Made by a program: the position numbers and the translations under genes. Below, piece by piece: positions 28,258 to 36,370 of a stretch of DNA of 64,000 nt; position 1 is the first letter of the stretch; the number at the start of each line of letters is the position of its first letter. This DNA comes from Nocardioides marmotae (lineage in GTDB: Bacteria; Actinomycetota; Actinomycetes; Propionibacteriales; Nocardioidaceae): NCBI RefSeq assembly GCF_013177455.1, contig NZ_CP053660.1, forward strand, positions 62,001 to 126,000, read 5' to 3'. Under the pieces are notes generated by a model. The model was given only the letters and a program-made list of their open reading frames with translations. It was not told the origin of the DNA and did no database searches.

Positions 28258-29468
28258 GCGCCAAGGTGCTCCTCCACGTCGGCACCCCGAAGACCGGCAC
28301 GTCCTACCTCCAGGACGTGCTGTTCCGCAACCAACGGGTGCTCGCCCAGCACGGCATCCTCTACCCCGCCGACCGCTTCGACGCCCACTTCCTGGCCGCG
28401 CTGGACCTGATGCGCCTGCCCTGGGGCGGCCTGGAGACCGAGGCCGTGGGGGCGTGGGACCGGCTCGCCGAGCGGGTGCGGGAGCACCGCGGCACCGCGA
28501 TCATCAGCCACGAGATCCTCGCCACCGCGTCCCGCTCCCAGGTCGGGCGGGCGCTGGAGTCGCTCGGGCACGGCGCGGGCACCGAGGTCCACCTCGTGCT
28601 CTCGGTGCGCGACCTGGTCCGCCAGATCCCCGCGGAGTGGCAGGAGAACGTCAAGCACCGCAGCACCGTCAGCTACGCGGCGTTCCTCGACCAGGTCCGC
28701 GACCCCGCCCGGGAGAGCCGGATCGCCACGTGGTTCTGGGGCGTGCAGGAGATCCCCGACATCCTCGACCGCTGGGGCCACGACCTGCCCCCGGAGCAGG
28801 TGCACCTGGTGACGGTGCCGCCGCCGGGCGGCCCGCCGGAGCTGCTGTGGCAGCGGTTCAGCCGCACCTTCGGCCTCGACGACGTCGACCTCGACCTCCA
28901 CGCGGAGCGCTCCAACCCCTCCCTGGGCGTCCCGGAGACCGCGCTGCTGCGGCGGATCAACCTGGCGGTCAACAAGGTCGTCGAGCCCGCCCAGTACCGC
29001 CCGCTGGTGCGCGAGCTGCTCGCCCACCAGACCCTCTCCCGGCGCACCCGCTCCCCGCGCCTGGCGCTCCCGCCCGACGTGCACCCCTGGGCCCAGCAGC
29101 TCGCGACCTCGTGGGCCGACGAGGTCTCCCGGCGCGGGTACGACGTCGTCGGCGACCTCCACGACCTGACCGGCGCCCCGCCGCTCTCGCGCTGGTCCGA
29201 CCCCGACCGGCCCGCGGAGAAGCAGGTGGCCGGCGCCGCCGTCGAGGCGATCCGCGCGCTGCTGCTGGAGAACGTCCGCCTGCGCGAGGAGGAGGCGCGG
29301 CTGCACGGCGAGCTCGAGGAGAGCCGCCGGGCGCTGGAGCGCTCCTACCTGCGGCCCTCCTACCGGCTGCGCGAGAAGGTCGTCCGCCGCCTCCAGGGCG
29401 GCCGCGTCGGGCGCGGCGCGCTCGCGGTCTACCGCCGGGTGCGGGGCAGGAGCTCGCGGTCGGCGTAG
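28254..29468 (+). CDS. Sulfotransferase-like protein, third of the array, with coiled-coil tail
   Basis: 404 aa; ATG overlaps the upstream stop as ATGA. The P-loop-like PAPS motif is VGTPKTGTSYLQ (about 9-20), the 3'-phosphate region LSVRDLVRQIPAEWQE, and the shared blocks DLPPEQVHLVTVPP and LPPDVHPW follow in the same order as in the first copy. The tail (about 325-404) is a Glu/Arg-rich coiled coil followed by SYLRPSYRLREKV, an ending often seen in cell-surface polysaccharide enzymes. Sulfation of a surface glycan is thus a guess. Its last 40 bp overlap the convergent EcsC gene. Confidence 0.78.
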   Translation: MSAKVLLHVGTPKTGTSYLQDVLFRNQRVLAQHGILYPADRFDAHFLAALDLMRLPWGGLETEAVGAWDRLAERVREHRGTAIISHEILATASRSQVGRALESLGHGAGTEVHLVLSVRDLVRQIPAEWQENVKHRSTVSYAAFLDQVRDPARESRIATWFWGVQEIPDILDRWGHDLPPEQVHLVTVPPPGGPPELLWQRFSRTFGLDDVDLDLHAERSNPSLGVPETALLRRINLAVNKVVEPAQYRPLVRELLAHQTLSRRTRSPRLALPPDVHPWAQQLATSWADEVSRRGYDVVGDLHDLTGAPPLSRWSDPDRPAEKQVAGAAVEAIRALLLENVRLREEEARLHGELEESRRALERSYLRPSYRLREKVVRRLQGGRVGRGALAVYRRVRGRSSRSA

Positions 29469-30121
29469 CGGCCGACCCGCCAGGTGGCGTACCCGTCGGC
29501 GCCCATGCCGACGATCCCGCCGACCACCGGCACCCGCCGACCGACCGTGGTCGCGATCCGCTTGCCGGCGACCTTGGTGATCAGCTCCGAGGCGACCTCC
29601 GCGGAGACGATCGCGTCGAGGTCGGGGTCGTGCGCCGGCGCGGTGGCCAGCGCCATCGGCGGGGCCGGCAGCTTGCGCTTCTTGACCAGCTCGTCGACCT
29701 TGTCCTCGCCGAGCAGCGTCACCAGGACGGCATTGCGCACGCGCGGGTCCTCGAGGTCGTAGCCGCGCAGGTGGGCGATGCCGGCGATCATCCGGCACTG
29801 GATGAGCGCCTGGCCGGTGATGTTGGCCGGGATCGTCACCGCGGCGGTGACCAGCCCGCCGACGTTGGTGGTGAACCCGCTGGCGCCGGAGTACCGCACG
29901 TGGTTCTCGATCACCTCGTGCACGGCCCGGCCGACGTCGCCGCGCTGCTCGGAGAGCTGCTTCTCGGCCGCGGCGGCGGCCGCCGGGAGCGGCCCGACGC
30001 CCTGGATCGCGCGGTGCAGCGCCTCGCGGACGAACGAGGTGGTCAGGCCCGGCGCGAGCTGGGCGATCCGGGGGGCGAGCTGCCTGCCGAGGTGGCCGGT
30101 GACGCTGCGCTTGACGCTCAT
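29429..30121 (-). CDS. EcsC family protein
   Basis: 230 aa. EcsC-like blocks include GFTTNVGGLVTAAVTIPANITGQALIQCRMI and DPRVRNAVLVTLLG (given here only as parts of one amphipathic helical region, about 85-160), then a Gly-rich GRRVPVVGGIVG segment that could touch the membrane. The biochemical role of EcsC proteins is not established. The ATG at 30121 has TACGAT (plus 30128-30133) 6 nt upstream, so a leaderless mRNA is expected. It is divergent from aat by 36 bp and overlaps the sulfotransferase gene tail to tail by 40 bp. Confidence 0.85.
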   Translation of the reverse strand: MSVKRSVTGHLGRQLAPRIAQLAPGLTTSFVREALHRAIQGVGPLPAAAAAAEKQLSEQRGDVGRAVHEVIENHVRYSGASGFTTNVGGLVTAAVTIPANITGQALIQCRMIAGIAHLRGYDLEDPRVRNAVLVTLLGEDKVDELVKKRKLPAPPMALATAPAHDPDLDAIVSAEVASELITKVAGKRIATTVGRRVPVVGGIVGMGADGYATWRVGRYADRELLPRTRR

Positions 30122-30157
30122 GGCGTCATCGTAGGGAGGGGTCGCTAACGTCGGCGC

Positions 30158-30931
30158 GTGCCCGAGCCCGCACGCCCGCCCGTCGAGCCCGTCGAGCCCC
30201 CGCCCTCCGCCTGGGCGTTCGGCGACCCGGCGCTGTACGACGCCGACGACGACCTGGTCGCGATCGGCGCCGACCTCGCGCCCGGGACGCTGCTCTCGGC
30301 CTACCGGAACGGGCTGTTCCCCATGCCCTCGGGCACGCCCGGGGACCCGGTGTACTGGTTCAGCCCGGTGCACCGCGGGGTGCTGCCGCTCGACGGGCTC
30401 GTGGTCTCCCGGTCGCTGCGCCGGGCCTGCCGCGACTACGAGATCCGGGTCGACACCGCCTTCGCCGAGGTCGTCGACGCCTGCGGCGATCCCACCCGGC
30501 CGCAGGGCTGGATCGATGCCGACATCCGGGCGGCGTACCTGCGCCTGCACGAGCTCGGCTGGGCGCACTCGGTCGAGGCGTGGCGCGACGGCGAGCTGCT
30601 CGGCGGGTTGTACGGCGTCGCGATCGGCGGGCTGTTCGCGGGGGAGTCGATGTTCCACCGGGCGCGGGACGCCTCCAAGGTCGCGCTCGTCGGGCTGGTC
30701 GAGCGGCTCCGCGACGACCACGCCGCCGACCGGCTGCTCGACGTGCAGTGGTCGACCCCGCACCTGGCCTCCCTCGGCGTGGTCGAGGTGCCCCGGGCGA
30801 CGTACCTGGCCCGGCTGCGCCGCGCCCTGCGCCTGCCGCTGCCGGCGGGCCTGGCCCGGGGCGCGGTCCCGGGCGCGGTCCCGGGCGCCGACCCGGGCGC
30901 CGACCCGGGGCGGGCGATCGGCGAGGAGTGA
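30158..30931 (+). CDS. aat: Leucyl/phenylalanyl-tRNA--protein transferase
   Basis: 257 aa. Diagnostic blocks are LVAIGADLAPGTLLSAYRNG, FPMP, WFSPVHRGVLPLDG, GWIDADIRAAYLRLHELGWAHSVE (one long conserved helix region, about 117-140), GGLYGVAIGGLFAGESMF and DVQWSTPHLASLGV. It adds Leu or Phe to proteins with N-terminal Arg/Lys, making them ClpS/ClpAP-type N-end-rule substrates. The C-terminus carries a PGAVPGAVPGADPGADPG extension from 12-bp repeats (about 30859-30906), absent from typical members. The GTG start has TAACGT (30146-30151) 6 nt upstream. Confidence 0.95.
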   Translation: MPEPARPPVEPVEPPPSAWAFGDPALYDADDDLVAIGADLAPGTLLSAYRNGLFPMPSGTPGDPVYWFSPVHRGVLPLDGLVVSRSLRRACRDYEIRVDTAFAEVVDACGDPTRPQGWIDADIRAAYLRLHELGWAHSVEAWRDGELLGGLYGVAIGGLFAGESMFHRARDASKVALVGLVERLRDDHAADRLLDVQWSTPHLASLGVVEVPRATYLARLRRALRLPLPAGLARGAVPGAVPGADPGADPGRAIGEE

Positions 30932-30951
30932 AGCGTGCCAGGCTGGGCAGG

Positions 30952-31008
30952 GTGAGCCAGCGCCGTCAGGCCGACCGGCCCGCCGCCGCACCAGACACCG
31001 AACCCTGA
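30952..31008 (+). CDS. Possible 18-aa leader peptide before the lipoprotein gene
   Basis: GTG 30952 lies 7 nt after CAGGCT (30939-30944), the same leaderless-promoter geometry as many genes here. The frame encodes VSQRRQADRPAAAPDTEP and its TGA merges into the GAGGA ribosome site of the lipoprotein gene. It may just be the 5' end of the lipoprotein mRNA; nothing else supports translation. Confidence 0.25.
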   Translation: MSQRRQADRPAAAPDTEP

Positions 31009-31016
31009 GGACACCG

Positions 31017-31547
31017 ATGCTTCTCTCCACGCTCACCCTGCGCCGCGCCGCCGCGACCTCCTCGCTGCTGCTGGTCGCCCCGTTCGCCGCCGCGTGCGGG
31101 GGTGACGACGACGCCAGCTCGGCCCCCGACGACGCCACCCCCGAGCAGTTCTGCGAGGCCTACAGCAGCATCTTCGACTCGCTGCTCTCCGCGCCGACGG
31201 ACGCCAGCCAGGAGGAGCAGGAGAAGGCAGCCGTCGAGGCGCTCCAGGACTGGAGCGACCAGATGCGCGAGGTCGGCACCCCCGAGGAGCTGCCCGAGGA
31301 CGCCCGCCGCGGCTTCGAGCTCGTGCTCGACGAGGCCTCCAGCATCGAGGACGTCAGCGACCTCGAGGACCTCCAGGACAGCCAGGACTACTCCGAGAGC
31401 GAGCAGGAGGACGCCACGGCGCTCAACACCTGGATCTCGGAGAACTGCGCGAACGCCATGCCGGGCATGCCGGGTGACGGGGAGAGCGCGGAGACCCCGG
31501 AGGTTCCCGAGGGCCAGGAGAGCTCGACGGAGTCGCCGGCTCCCTGA
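31017..31547 (+). CDS. Acidic lipoprotein of unknown function
   Basis: 176 aa. The signal peptide ends in a lipobox-like APFAAAC with the lipidated Cys at 27, followed by GGDDDASS. The mature part is strongly acidic and Gln/Ser-rich (EQFCEAYSSIFDSLL, then repeated E/D/S/Q stretches, then ENCANAMPG). Two Cys (FCEA and ENCA) could pair in a helical hairpin domain. No binding motif is recognisable. The start ATG follows TGAGGACACCG, a plausible ribosome site. It faces the rhodanese gene across a palindrome. Confidence 0.8.
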   Translation: MLLSTLTLRRAAATSSLLLVAPFAAACGGDDDASSAPDDATPEQFCEAYSSIFDSLLSAPTDASQEEQEKAAVEALQDWSDQMREVGTPEELPEDARRGFELVLDEASSIEDVSDLEDLQDSQDYSESEQEDATALNTWISENCANAMPGMPGDGESAETPEVPEGQESSTESPAP

Positions 31548-31558
31548 TCGTCGGGCTG

Positions 31559-31645
31559 GTGCAGGAGTCCCCGGTTAACCGGGGACCCCTGCACACACCA
31601 CGGCAGATTTGCCCCGATATGTGCAGGACTCCCCTGATAAGTCCG
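31559..31645. terminator. Palindrome plus half-copy between lipoprotein and rhodanese genes
   Basis: GTGCAGG-AG-TCCCCGG-TTAA-CCGGGGA-CC-CCTGCAC (31559-31594) is a 36-bp near-perfect palindrome 12 bp after the lipoprotein stop. A second GTGCAGGACTCCCC (31621-31634), one mismatch from the left arm, follows with its own small GGACT/AGTCC hairpin. The site lies between convergent genes, so termination is likely; the duplicated half-site suggests repeat-element origin. Confidence 0.65.
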
Positions 31646-31679
31646 CGGCCCGCGGGCCTGCGGACGACCTGAGACGACC

Positions 31680-32015
31680 TCAGGCGACCTGGGGCGGCCG
31701 GCCGTTCTCGCTGACCATCGGCCGGCCGGCCGCCGCCCAGTCGAGCATCCCGCCGTCGAGGTTCACCACGTCGTGGCCCTGCTGGACGAGGTAGCCGACC
31801 GCCTGCGCGGATCGGCCGCCCACCCGGCACACCACCAGGACCTGGCCCTCCGGCACCTCGGCGCGGCGCTGGGGCAGCTCCATCAGCGGGATGTGCACCG
31901 CGCCCTCGATGTGCCCGTGCTCCCACTCGACCGGCTCGCGCACGTCGAGCACGCTCACGCCCTCCGGCAGGGGCTGCGGTACGCCGTCGATCGACACGGT
32001 CGGGATCGGGTTCAT
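31680..32015 (-). CDS. Single-domain rhodanese-like sulfurtransferase
   Basis: 111 aa, one rhodanese domain. DVREPVEWEHGHIEGAVHIP and the active-site loop VVCRVGGRSAQAV (Cys about 70) are intact, followed by GHDVVNLDGGMLDW. It can carry persulfide sulfur or detoxify thiols in the cytoplasm. CACACT (plus 32022-32027) lies 6 nt before the ATG, a weaker leaderless -10. No sulfur-pathway partner is adjacent. Confidence 0.92.
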   Translation of the reverse strand: MNPIPTVSIDGVPQPLPEGVSVLDVREPVEWEHGHIEGAVHIPLMELPQRRAEVPEGQVLVVCRVGGRSAQAVGYLVQQGHDVVNLDGGMLDWAAAGRPMVSENGRPPQVA

Positions 32016-32077
32016 GGCTCCAGTGTGACCGGCGGACGGGCCGGCCCGGCAGGGCGGCCGCCGGCCACTGGCCGCCG

Positions 32078-32944
32078 CTACTTCAGCAGCTTCGACATCC
32101 GCCGGTCGGCGAGCGGCTTGCCGCCGGTCTGGCAGGTCGGGCAGTACTGCAGGCTGGAGTCGGCGAAGGACACCTCGCGGACCACGTCGCCGCAGACCGG
32201 GCACGGCTGGCCGGTGCGGCCGTGGACGGCCAGGTGCGACTTCTTCTCGCCCTTCAGCTCGCTGGCCGCCAGGCCCCGCGAGCGCTCGACCGCGTCGCCG
32301 ACGGTGGTCCGCAACGCGTCGTACAGGGTCTGGAGCTCGTCGCCCTCGATCGAGCTCGCCGGCTTGTACGGCGACATCCGCGCCGCGTGCAGGATCTCGT
32401 CGGAGTAGGCGTTGCCGATGCCGGCGATCGTCCCCTGGTGGCGCAGCACGCCCTTGATCTGCTTGCGCCCCTCGCGCTGGAGGATCTCGCCGAGCCGCTC
32501 GACGGTGAAGTCGTCGGTGAGCGGGTCGGGCCCGAGCGAGGCGATGCCGGGTACGTCGAGCGGGTCGCGGACGACGTACATCGCCAGGCTCTTGCGGGTG
32601 CCGGCCTCGGTGACGTCGAGCCCCGAGCCGTCGTCGAGCACGATCCGGACCGCGAGCGTCGACTTGCTGCTCGGCTTCGGCGGGATCGCCGGCACCTCCT
32701 CGCGCCACCGGACCCAGCCGGCGCGCGCGAGGTGGAGCACCAGGTGCGTGCCGGAGCAGTCGAGGTCGAGGAACTTCCCGTGCCGCGTCACGTCGTCCAC
32801 GAGGGTCCCCTCGAGCGCCGAGAGCGGCGGGTCGAAGGTCTTCAGCGCGCTGAACGCCGCGACGTGGACCGCCACGATCGCGCGCCCGTCGAGCCGGCCC
32901 TTGAGGTCGAGGGCCAGCGCTTCCACCTCGGGCAGCTCGGGCAC
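32078..32944 (-). CDS. Fpg/Nei family DNA glycosylase
   Basis: 288 aa. The N-terminus MPELPEVEAL supplies the Pro2 nucleophile and Glu3 general acid; RHGKFLDL holds the conserved beta-hairpin Lys; GIGNAYSDEILHAA is the helix-two-turn-helix; the zinc finger is CPVC...CPTC near residues 247-270. It excises oxidised bases and cuts AP sites. The zinc-finger linker and the SKSTLAVRI insert resemble the actinobacterial Nei-like group rather than classical MutM, so the lesion range is uncertain. GTG 32944 has TAGACT (plus 32951-32956) 6 nt upstream. Confidence 0.92.
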   Translation of the reverse strand: MPELPEVEALALDLKGRLDGRAIVAVHVAAFSALKTFDPPLSALEGTLVDDVTRHGKFLDLDCSGTHLVLHLARAGWVRWREEVPAIPPKPSSKSTLAVRIVLDDGSGLDVTEAGTRKSLAMYVVRDPLDVPGIASLGPDPLTDDFTVERLGEILQREGRKQIKGVLRHQGTIAGIGNAYSDEILHAARMSPYKPASSIEGDELQTLYDALRTTVGDAVERSRGLAASELKGEKKSHLAVHGRTGQPCPVCGDVVREVSFADSSLQYCPTCQTGGKPLADRRMSKLLK

Positions 32945-33084
32945 GTCGCGAGTCTAGGCAGCGCGTCCAGGCCCCGTGCCCGAGAACGTGGGCGGGTTCA
33001 GGCGTCGTACTTCTCGCGGTGCTCCCCGCACCCCCGTGGGGCGACCCCGGTGACAAGCCGCCCCCGCGGGTGCACGATGGGCCG

Positions 33085-33342
33085 ATGACCGCCGCGCGAC
33101 CGCTCCCGGTCTCGGGCTCGATCCACCTCGACGCCCGGGGCGGCGCCCGCGCGCTGCGGGTCTCCTGGCACCACGAGTCCGGGCTGGTCGTGCTCTCGCT
33201 GTGGCGCGACGACACCTGCGCCGGCTCCTTCCGGCTCACCGTCGAGGAGGTCCCGGCCCTGATCGACGTGCTGCGCGGCGGGCTCGACGAGCAGTACGAC
33301 CTGGCGGTCGGGGGAGCGCTACCTCCGTCGACACGCGTCTAG
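33085..33342 (+). CDS. Small conserved-type protein of unknown function
   Basis: 85 aa: GSIHLDARGGARALRVSWH is followed by GLVVLSLWRDDTCAGSF and RLTVEEVPALIDVLRGGL, a compact beta-sheet plus helix pattern common in small actinobacterial proteins. ATG 33085 is supported by CACGAT (33073-33078) 6 nt upstream; a start at 33019 would extend into non-coding-looking sequence. It lies 42 bp before the ATPase gene on the same strand. No function can be assigned. Confidence 0.65.
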   Translation: MTAARPLPVSGSIHLDARGGARALRVSWHHESGLVVLSLWRDDTCAGSFRLTVEEVPALIDVLRGGLDEQYDLAVGGALPPSTRV

Positions 33343-33384
33343 CGAATGCACTAGACGGGCAGATATCGCCGATACGGTCGCGGC

Positions 33385-34569
33385 ATGGACCCGATCCGCA
33401 ACCCGTACGCCCCCGGCGCCGGGCAGCGCCCGCCCGAGCTCGCCGGCCGCGACCGCGAGCTCGAGCAGTTCGAGATCACCCTCGAGCGGGTGGCGGCGGG
33501 TCGGCCGGAGCGGAGCATGGTGCTCTCCGGCCTGCGCGGGGTCGGCAAGACGGTCCTGCTCAACGCCCTGCGTGGCCAGGCCGTGCGCCGGGCCTGGGGG
33601 ACCGGGAAGATCGAGGCCCGCCCCGAGCGGAGCCTGCGGGTCCCGGTCGCGCAGGCCGTCCACGCGGCCGTCCGCGAGGTGGCGCACCGGCACCGCGACC
33701 CCGACCGGGTCGACGAGGTCGCCGGCGTGCTCAAGTCCTACGCGCTGCGGACGACCCTGACCGACCGCAAGGGGCTCGGCTGGGTCCCGCCGCTGGACGT
33801 CCCGGCGACCAAGGGGCGCGCGGACTCCGGTGACCTCGAGCTCGACCTGCTCGAGCTGTTCACCGACGTGGCGAGCCTGGCCCGCGACCTCGGCGTCGGG
33901 ATCGGGCTGTTCGTCGACGAGATGCAGGACATCGAGCCCTCCGAGCTCGCGGCGCTGTGCGGGGCCTGCCACGAGATCAGCCAGCAGGGCGCGCCGCTGG
34001 TCGTCGTCGGCGCCGGCCTGCCGCACCTCCCGGTCGCGCTCGCGGCCTCGAAGTCCTACGCCGAGCGGCTCTTCCGCTACGTCTCCGTCGACCGGCTGCC
34101 GCGCGAGATGGCCGACCGGGCCTGGCGGGTCCCGGCCGCGGAGGAGGGCGTCGACTTCGAGCCCGGCGCGCTCGACGAGCTCTACCGGCTCACCGACGGC
34201 TACCCCTACTTCGTGCAGGCCTACGGCAAGGTCGTCTGGGACGCCGCCGTCGGCTCGCCGATCACGGTCGCCGACGTCGCCGAGGCCGCACCGCTGGCGG
34301 AGGCCGAGCTCGCGATCGGGTTCTTCGGCGCCCGCTACGAGCGGGCCACCCCGGCCGAGCGCGACTACATGACCGCGATGGCCGACCTCGGCGCCGACGG
34401 CGACGGGCCGGTCGCCACCGCGGAGGTCGCCCGGCACCTCGACCGCAAGCCGCAGTCGCTCTCCCCGGCGCGCGACGGCCTGATCAAGAAGGGCCTGGTC
34501 TACTCGGGCGAACGCGGCTCGGTGGCCTTCACCGTCCCGCACTTCGGCAGGTTCCTTCGCGCTCGCTGA
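33385..34569 (+). CDS. AAA/STAND-type ATP-binding protein with C-terminal winged helix
   Basis: 394 aa. Walker A is SGLRGVGKTVLL (about 47-58) and Walker B is GLFVDEMQD (about 173-181), followed by VVGAGLPHLP (sensor-like). The last 80 residues (MTAMADLGADG, then TAEVARHLDRKPQSLSPARDGL, then GLVYSGERGSVAFTVP) form a winged helix resembling Orc1/Cdc6-like ATPases found in many high-GC bacteria. It is a single gene, not a toxin or phage neighbour. ATG 33385 has TACGGT (33373-33378) 6 nt upstream, giving a leaderless mRNA. Its role is unknown. Confidence 0.85.
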   Translation: MDPIRNPYAPGAGQRPPELAGRDRELEQFEITLERVAAGRPERSMVLSGLRGVGKTVLLNALRGQAVRRAWGTGKIEARPERSLRVPVAQAVHAAVREVAHRHRDPDRVDEVAGVLKSYALRTTLTDRKGLGWVPPLDVPATKGRADSGDLELDLLELFTDVASLARDLGVGIGLFVDEMQDIEPSELAALCGACHEISQQGAPLVVVGAGLPHLPVALAASKSYAERLFRYVSVDRLPREMADRAWRVPAAEEGVDFEPGALDELYRLTDGYPYFVQAYGKVVWDAAVGSPITVADVAEAAPLAEAELAIGFFGARYERATPAERDYMTAMADLGADGDGPVATAEVARHLDRKPQSLSPARDGLIKKGLVYSGERGSVAFTVPHFGRFLRAR

Positions 34570-34592
34570 CCCCCGTGGTGGAGCATGTCCCC

Positions 34593-35399
34593 GTGCCTCC
34601 CGACCCCGCCAGCGCGGCGAGCCGTCCCCAGGTCGTCGCCCACCGTGGGGCCAGCGACGAGCGCGCCGAGCACACGCTCGGGGCGTACGTCGCCGCGCTC
34701 GACGCCGGCGCCGACGCGCTGGAGTGCGACGTCCGGCTGACCGCCGACGGCCACCTGGTCTGCGTGCACGACCGGAACGTCCGCCGCACCGCGAGCCGGC
34801 GGGGGCTCGTGTCCACCATGGAGCTCGCGGAGCTGGCCGAGCTGGACTTCGCCTCGTGGAAGAACCCCTGGGCCGACCTCGACGACGAGGCGCCCGAGCG
34901 CGACGAGGAGCACCACCGCGTGCTGACGCTGCGCAAGCTGTGCGAGGTGGCCGCCGACTACGACCGCCGGATCGAGGTGGCGATCGAGACCAAGCACCCG
35001 ACCCGGTACAGCGGCCTGGTCGAGAAGCGGGTCGTGGAGGTGCTGCGCGACTTCGGCTGGCACCGCGCCGGCACGCCGGCCCGGGTGATGAGCTTCAGCT
35101 TCACCGCGCTCCAGCGCATCGAGCGGCTCGCCCCCGAGGTCCCGCGGGTGATGCTGATGGAGCGCGCGCAGTACTGGCCCGCCCTGCGCCGGGTGATCGG
35201 TCGCGACTGGCTGGTCGGGCCCGGCGTCGAGGAGCTGGCCGACCACCCGTGGCTCGGCCCGCGGATCACCCGGGCTGGCCACGGCATGCACGTGTGGACC
35301 GTGAACACCCGCGAGCACCTCGACCTGTGCCTCGAGCTCGGCGTCCGTGCGGTCATCACCGACCGCCCGGCGTTCATCCTCGAGGAGCTCGGCGCCTAG
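34593..35399 (+). CDS. Glycerophosphodiester phosphodiesterase
   Basis: 268 aa from GTG 34593 (in-frame GTG at 34575 and 34578 are alternatives). The GDPD TIM barrel is clear: VVAHRGASDERAEHTLGAY at the start, ALECDVRLTADGHLVCVHD with catalytic Glu/Asp/His, AIETKHP, and HVWTVNTREHLDL near the end. It hydrolyses glycerophosphodiesters to glycerol-3-phosphate and an alcohol. No signal peptide is seen, so it is cytoplasmic. It starts 24 bp after the ATPase stop. Its TAG stop is also part of the -10 of the following gene. Confidence 0.92.
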   Translation: MPPDPASAASRPQVVAHRGASDERAEHTLGAYVAALDAGADALECDVRLTADGHLVCVHDRNVRRTASRRGLVSTMELAELAELDFASWKNPWADLDDEAPERDEEHHRVLTLRKLCEVAADYDRRIEVAIETKHPTRYSGLVEKRVVEVLRDFGWHRAGTPARVMSFSFTALQRIERLAPEVPRVMLMERAQYWPALRRVIGRDWLVGPGVEELADHPWLGPRITRAGHGMHVWTVNTREHLDLCLELGVRAVITDRPAFILEELGA

Positions 35400-35409
35400 T
35401 CTTCGAGGC

Positions 35410-36345
35410 ATGGCGAAGAAGTCCCGCACCAAGTCCCGTACCGCGCAGCCGCTCGCCGAGGGCGAGGTCGGCCCGCGCCAGCCCTGCCCCTGCGGGTCGG
35501 GCAAGCGGTACAAGGCCTGCCACGGTGCGCCCGGCGGCGCCGCGCCCTACGTCGCGCGTCCCTTCGAGGGCCTGCCCTCGGAGTGCGACATCGTCGCGAT
35601 GCGCGAGCTGGTGCCGGCCGCGACCGCCCCGCTGACCCTCAAGGACGACCCCGAGCGCCCCGTGCTGCTCGCCTCGCTGCTGCCGATGGCCGCGCCCGCG
35701 ATGGCCCGCGAGAGCGGCCAGACCTGGCTCGGGCTGCAGGTCCAGCACTCCTTCGGCGACCCCTCCCGCGACCTCGCCGCCGCGCTCCAGGAGGCGCTCG
35801 CCGCCGAGAAGCCCGGGATCGTCGGCCTCGTCGAGCCCCCCGCGGAGGGCCCCCGCCTGCAGGACCTGATCACCGGCGACAAGCTTGAGGTGACCGTGCA
35901 CGACGGCTTCGAGTTCTGGATCGCCGACCTCGAGGACACCACCGGGATGGAGGCCGCGCTCGAGCAGGCCAACAGCGCGGCCACCCCGACCGCCCGGCTG
36001 ACCAGCGTCGAGGCGGCGTACTGGACCAACGTCGGCACCAAGGAGCACCTGCGCTGGGTCATGCCCGAGCCCGAGGACGACCTGCTCACCGCGCTGGCCC
36101 GGCTGCACGTGGCCGGCCGCGACGTGCTCGTGCCCGACTCCCGCTTCGTGGGCATGTTCCGCGCCCACGGCCTGCTCGCGCCGGTCTGGGACCTGCCGCT
36201 CGGCACCGGCGCCGAGGTGCTCGAGGAGCCGGCCGACCGGTTCGCCCAGGACCTCGCCGAGGCGCTGGCCGACACCTCCGACCTGACCTCCGAGCAGCGC
36301 GCGGCGCGGTCGGGCCTGGCGGGGCGTCAGGTCACCATCCGCTGA
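35410..36345 (+). CDS. DUF5926 family protein with N-terminal SEC-C zinc motif
   Basis: 311 aa. A basic MAKKSRTKSRT start is followed by a SEC-C metal-binding motif CPCGSGKRYKACH (about 27-39) and a long alpha/beta domain matching the actinobacterial DUF5926 family (PFEGLPSECDIVAMRELVPA). SEC-C motifs bind zinc and often contact SecB, ribosomes or nucleic acid; the function of the family is not established. ATG 35410 has TAGTCT (35397-35402) 7 nt upstream, overlapping the stop codon of the GDPD gene. It faces the cNMP-binding gene. Confidence 0.88.
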   Translation: MAKKSRTKSRTAQPLAEGEVGPRQPCPCGSGKRYKACHGAPGGAAPYVARPFEGLPSECDIVAMRELVPAATAPLTLKDDPERPVLLASLLPMAAPAMARESGQTWLGLQVQHSFGDPSRDLAAALQEALAAEKPGIVGLVEPPAEGPRLQDLITGDKLEVTVHDGFEFWIADLEDTTGMEAALEQANSAATPTARLTSVEAAYWTNVGTKEHLRWVMPEPEDDLLTALARLHVAGRDVLVPDSRFVGMFRAHGLLAPVWDLPLGTGAEVLEEPADRFAQDLAEALADTSDLTSEQRAARSGLAGRQVTIR

Positions 36346-36370
36346 CCCCGCCGCCTGGCACGGGTCACGA

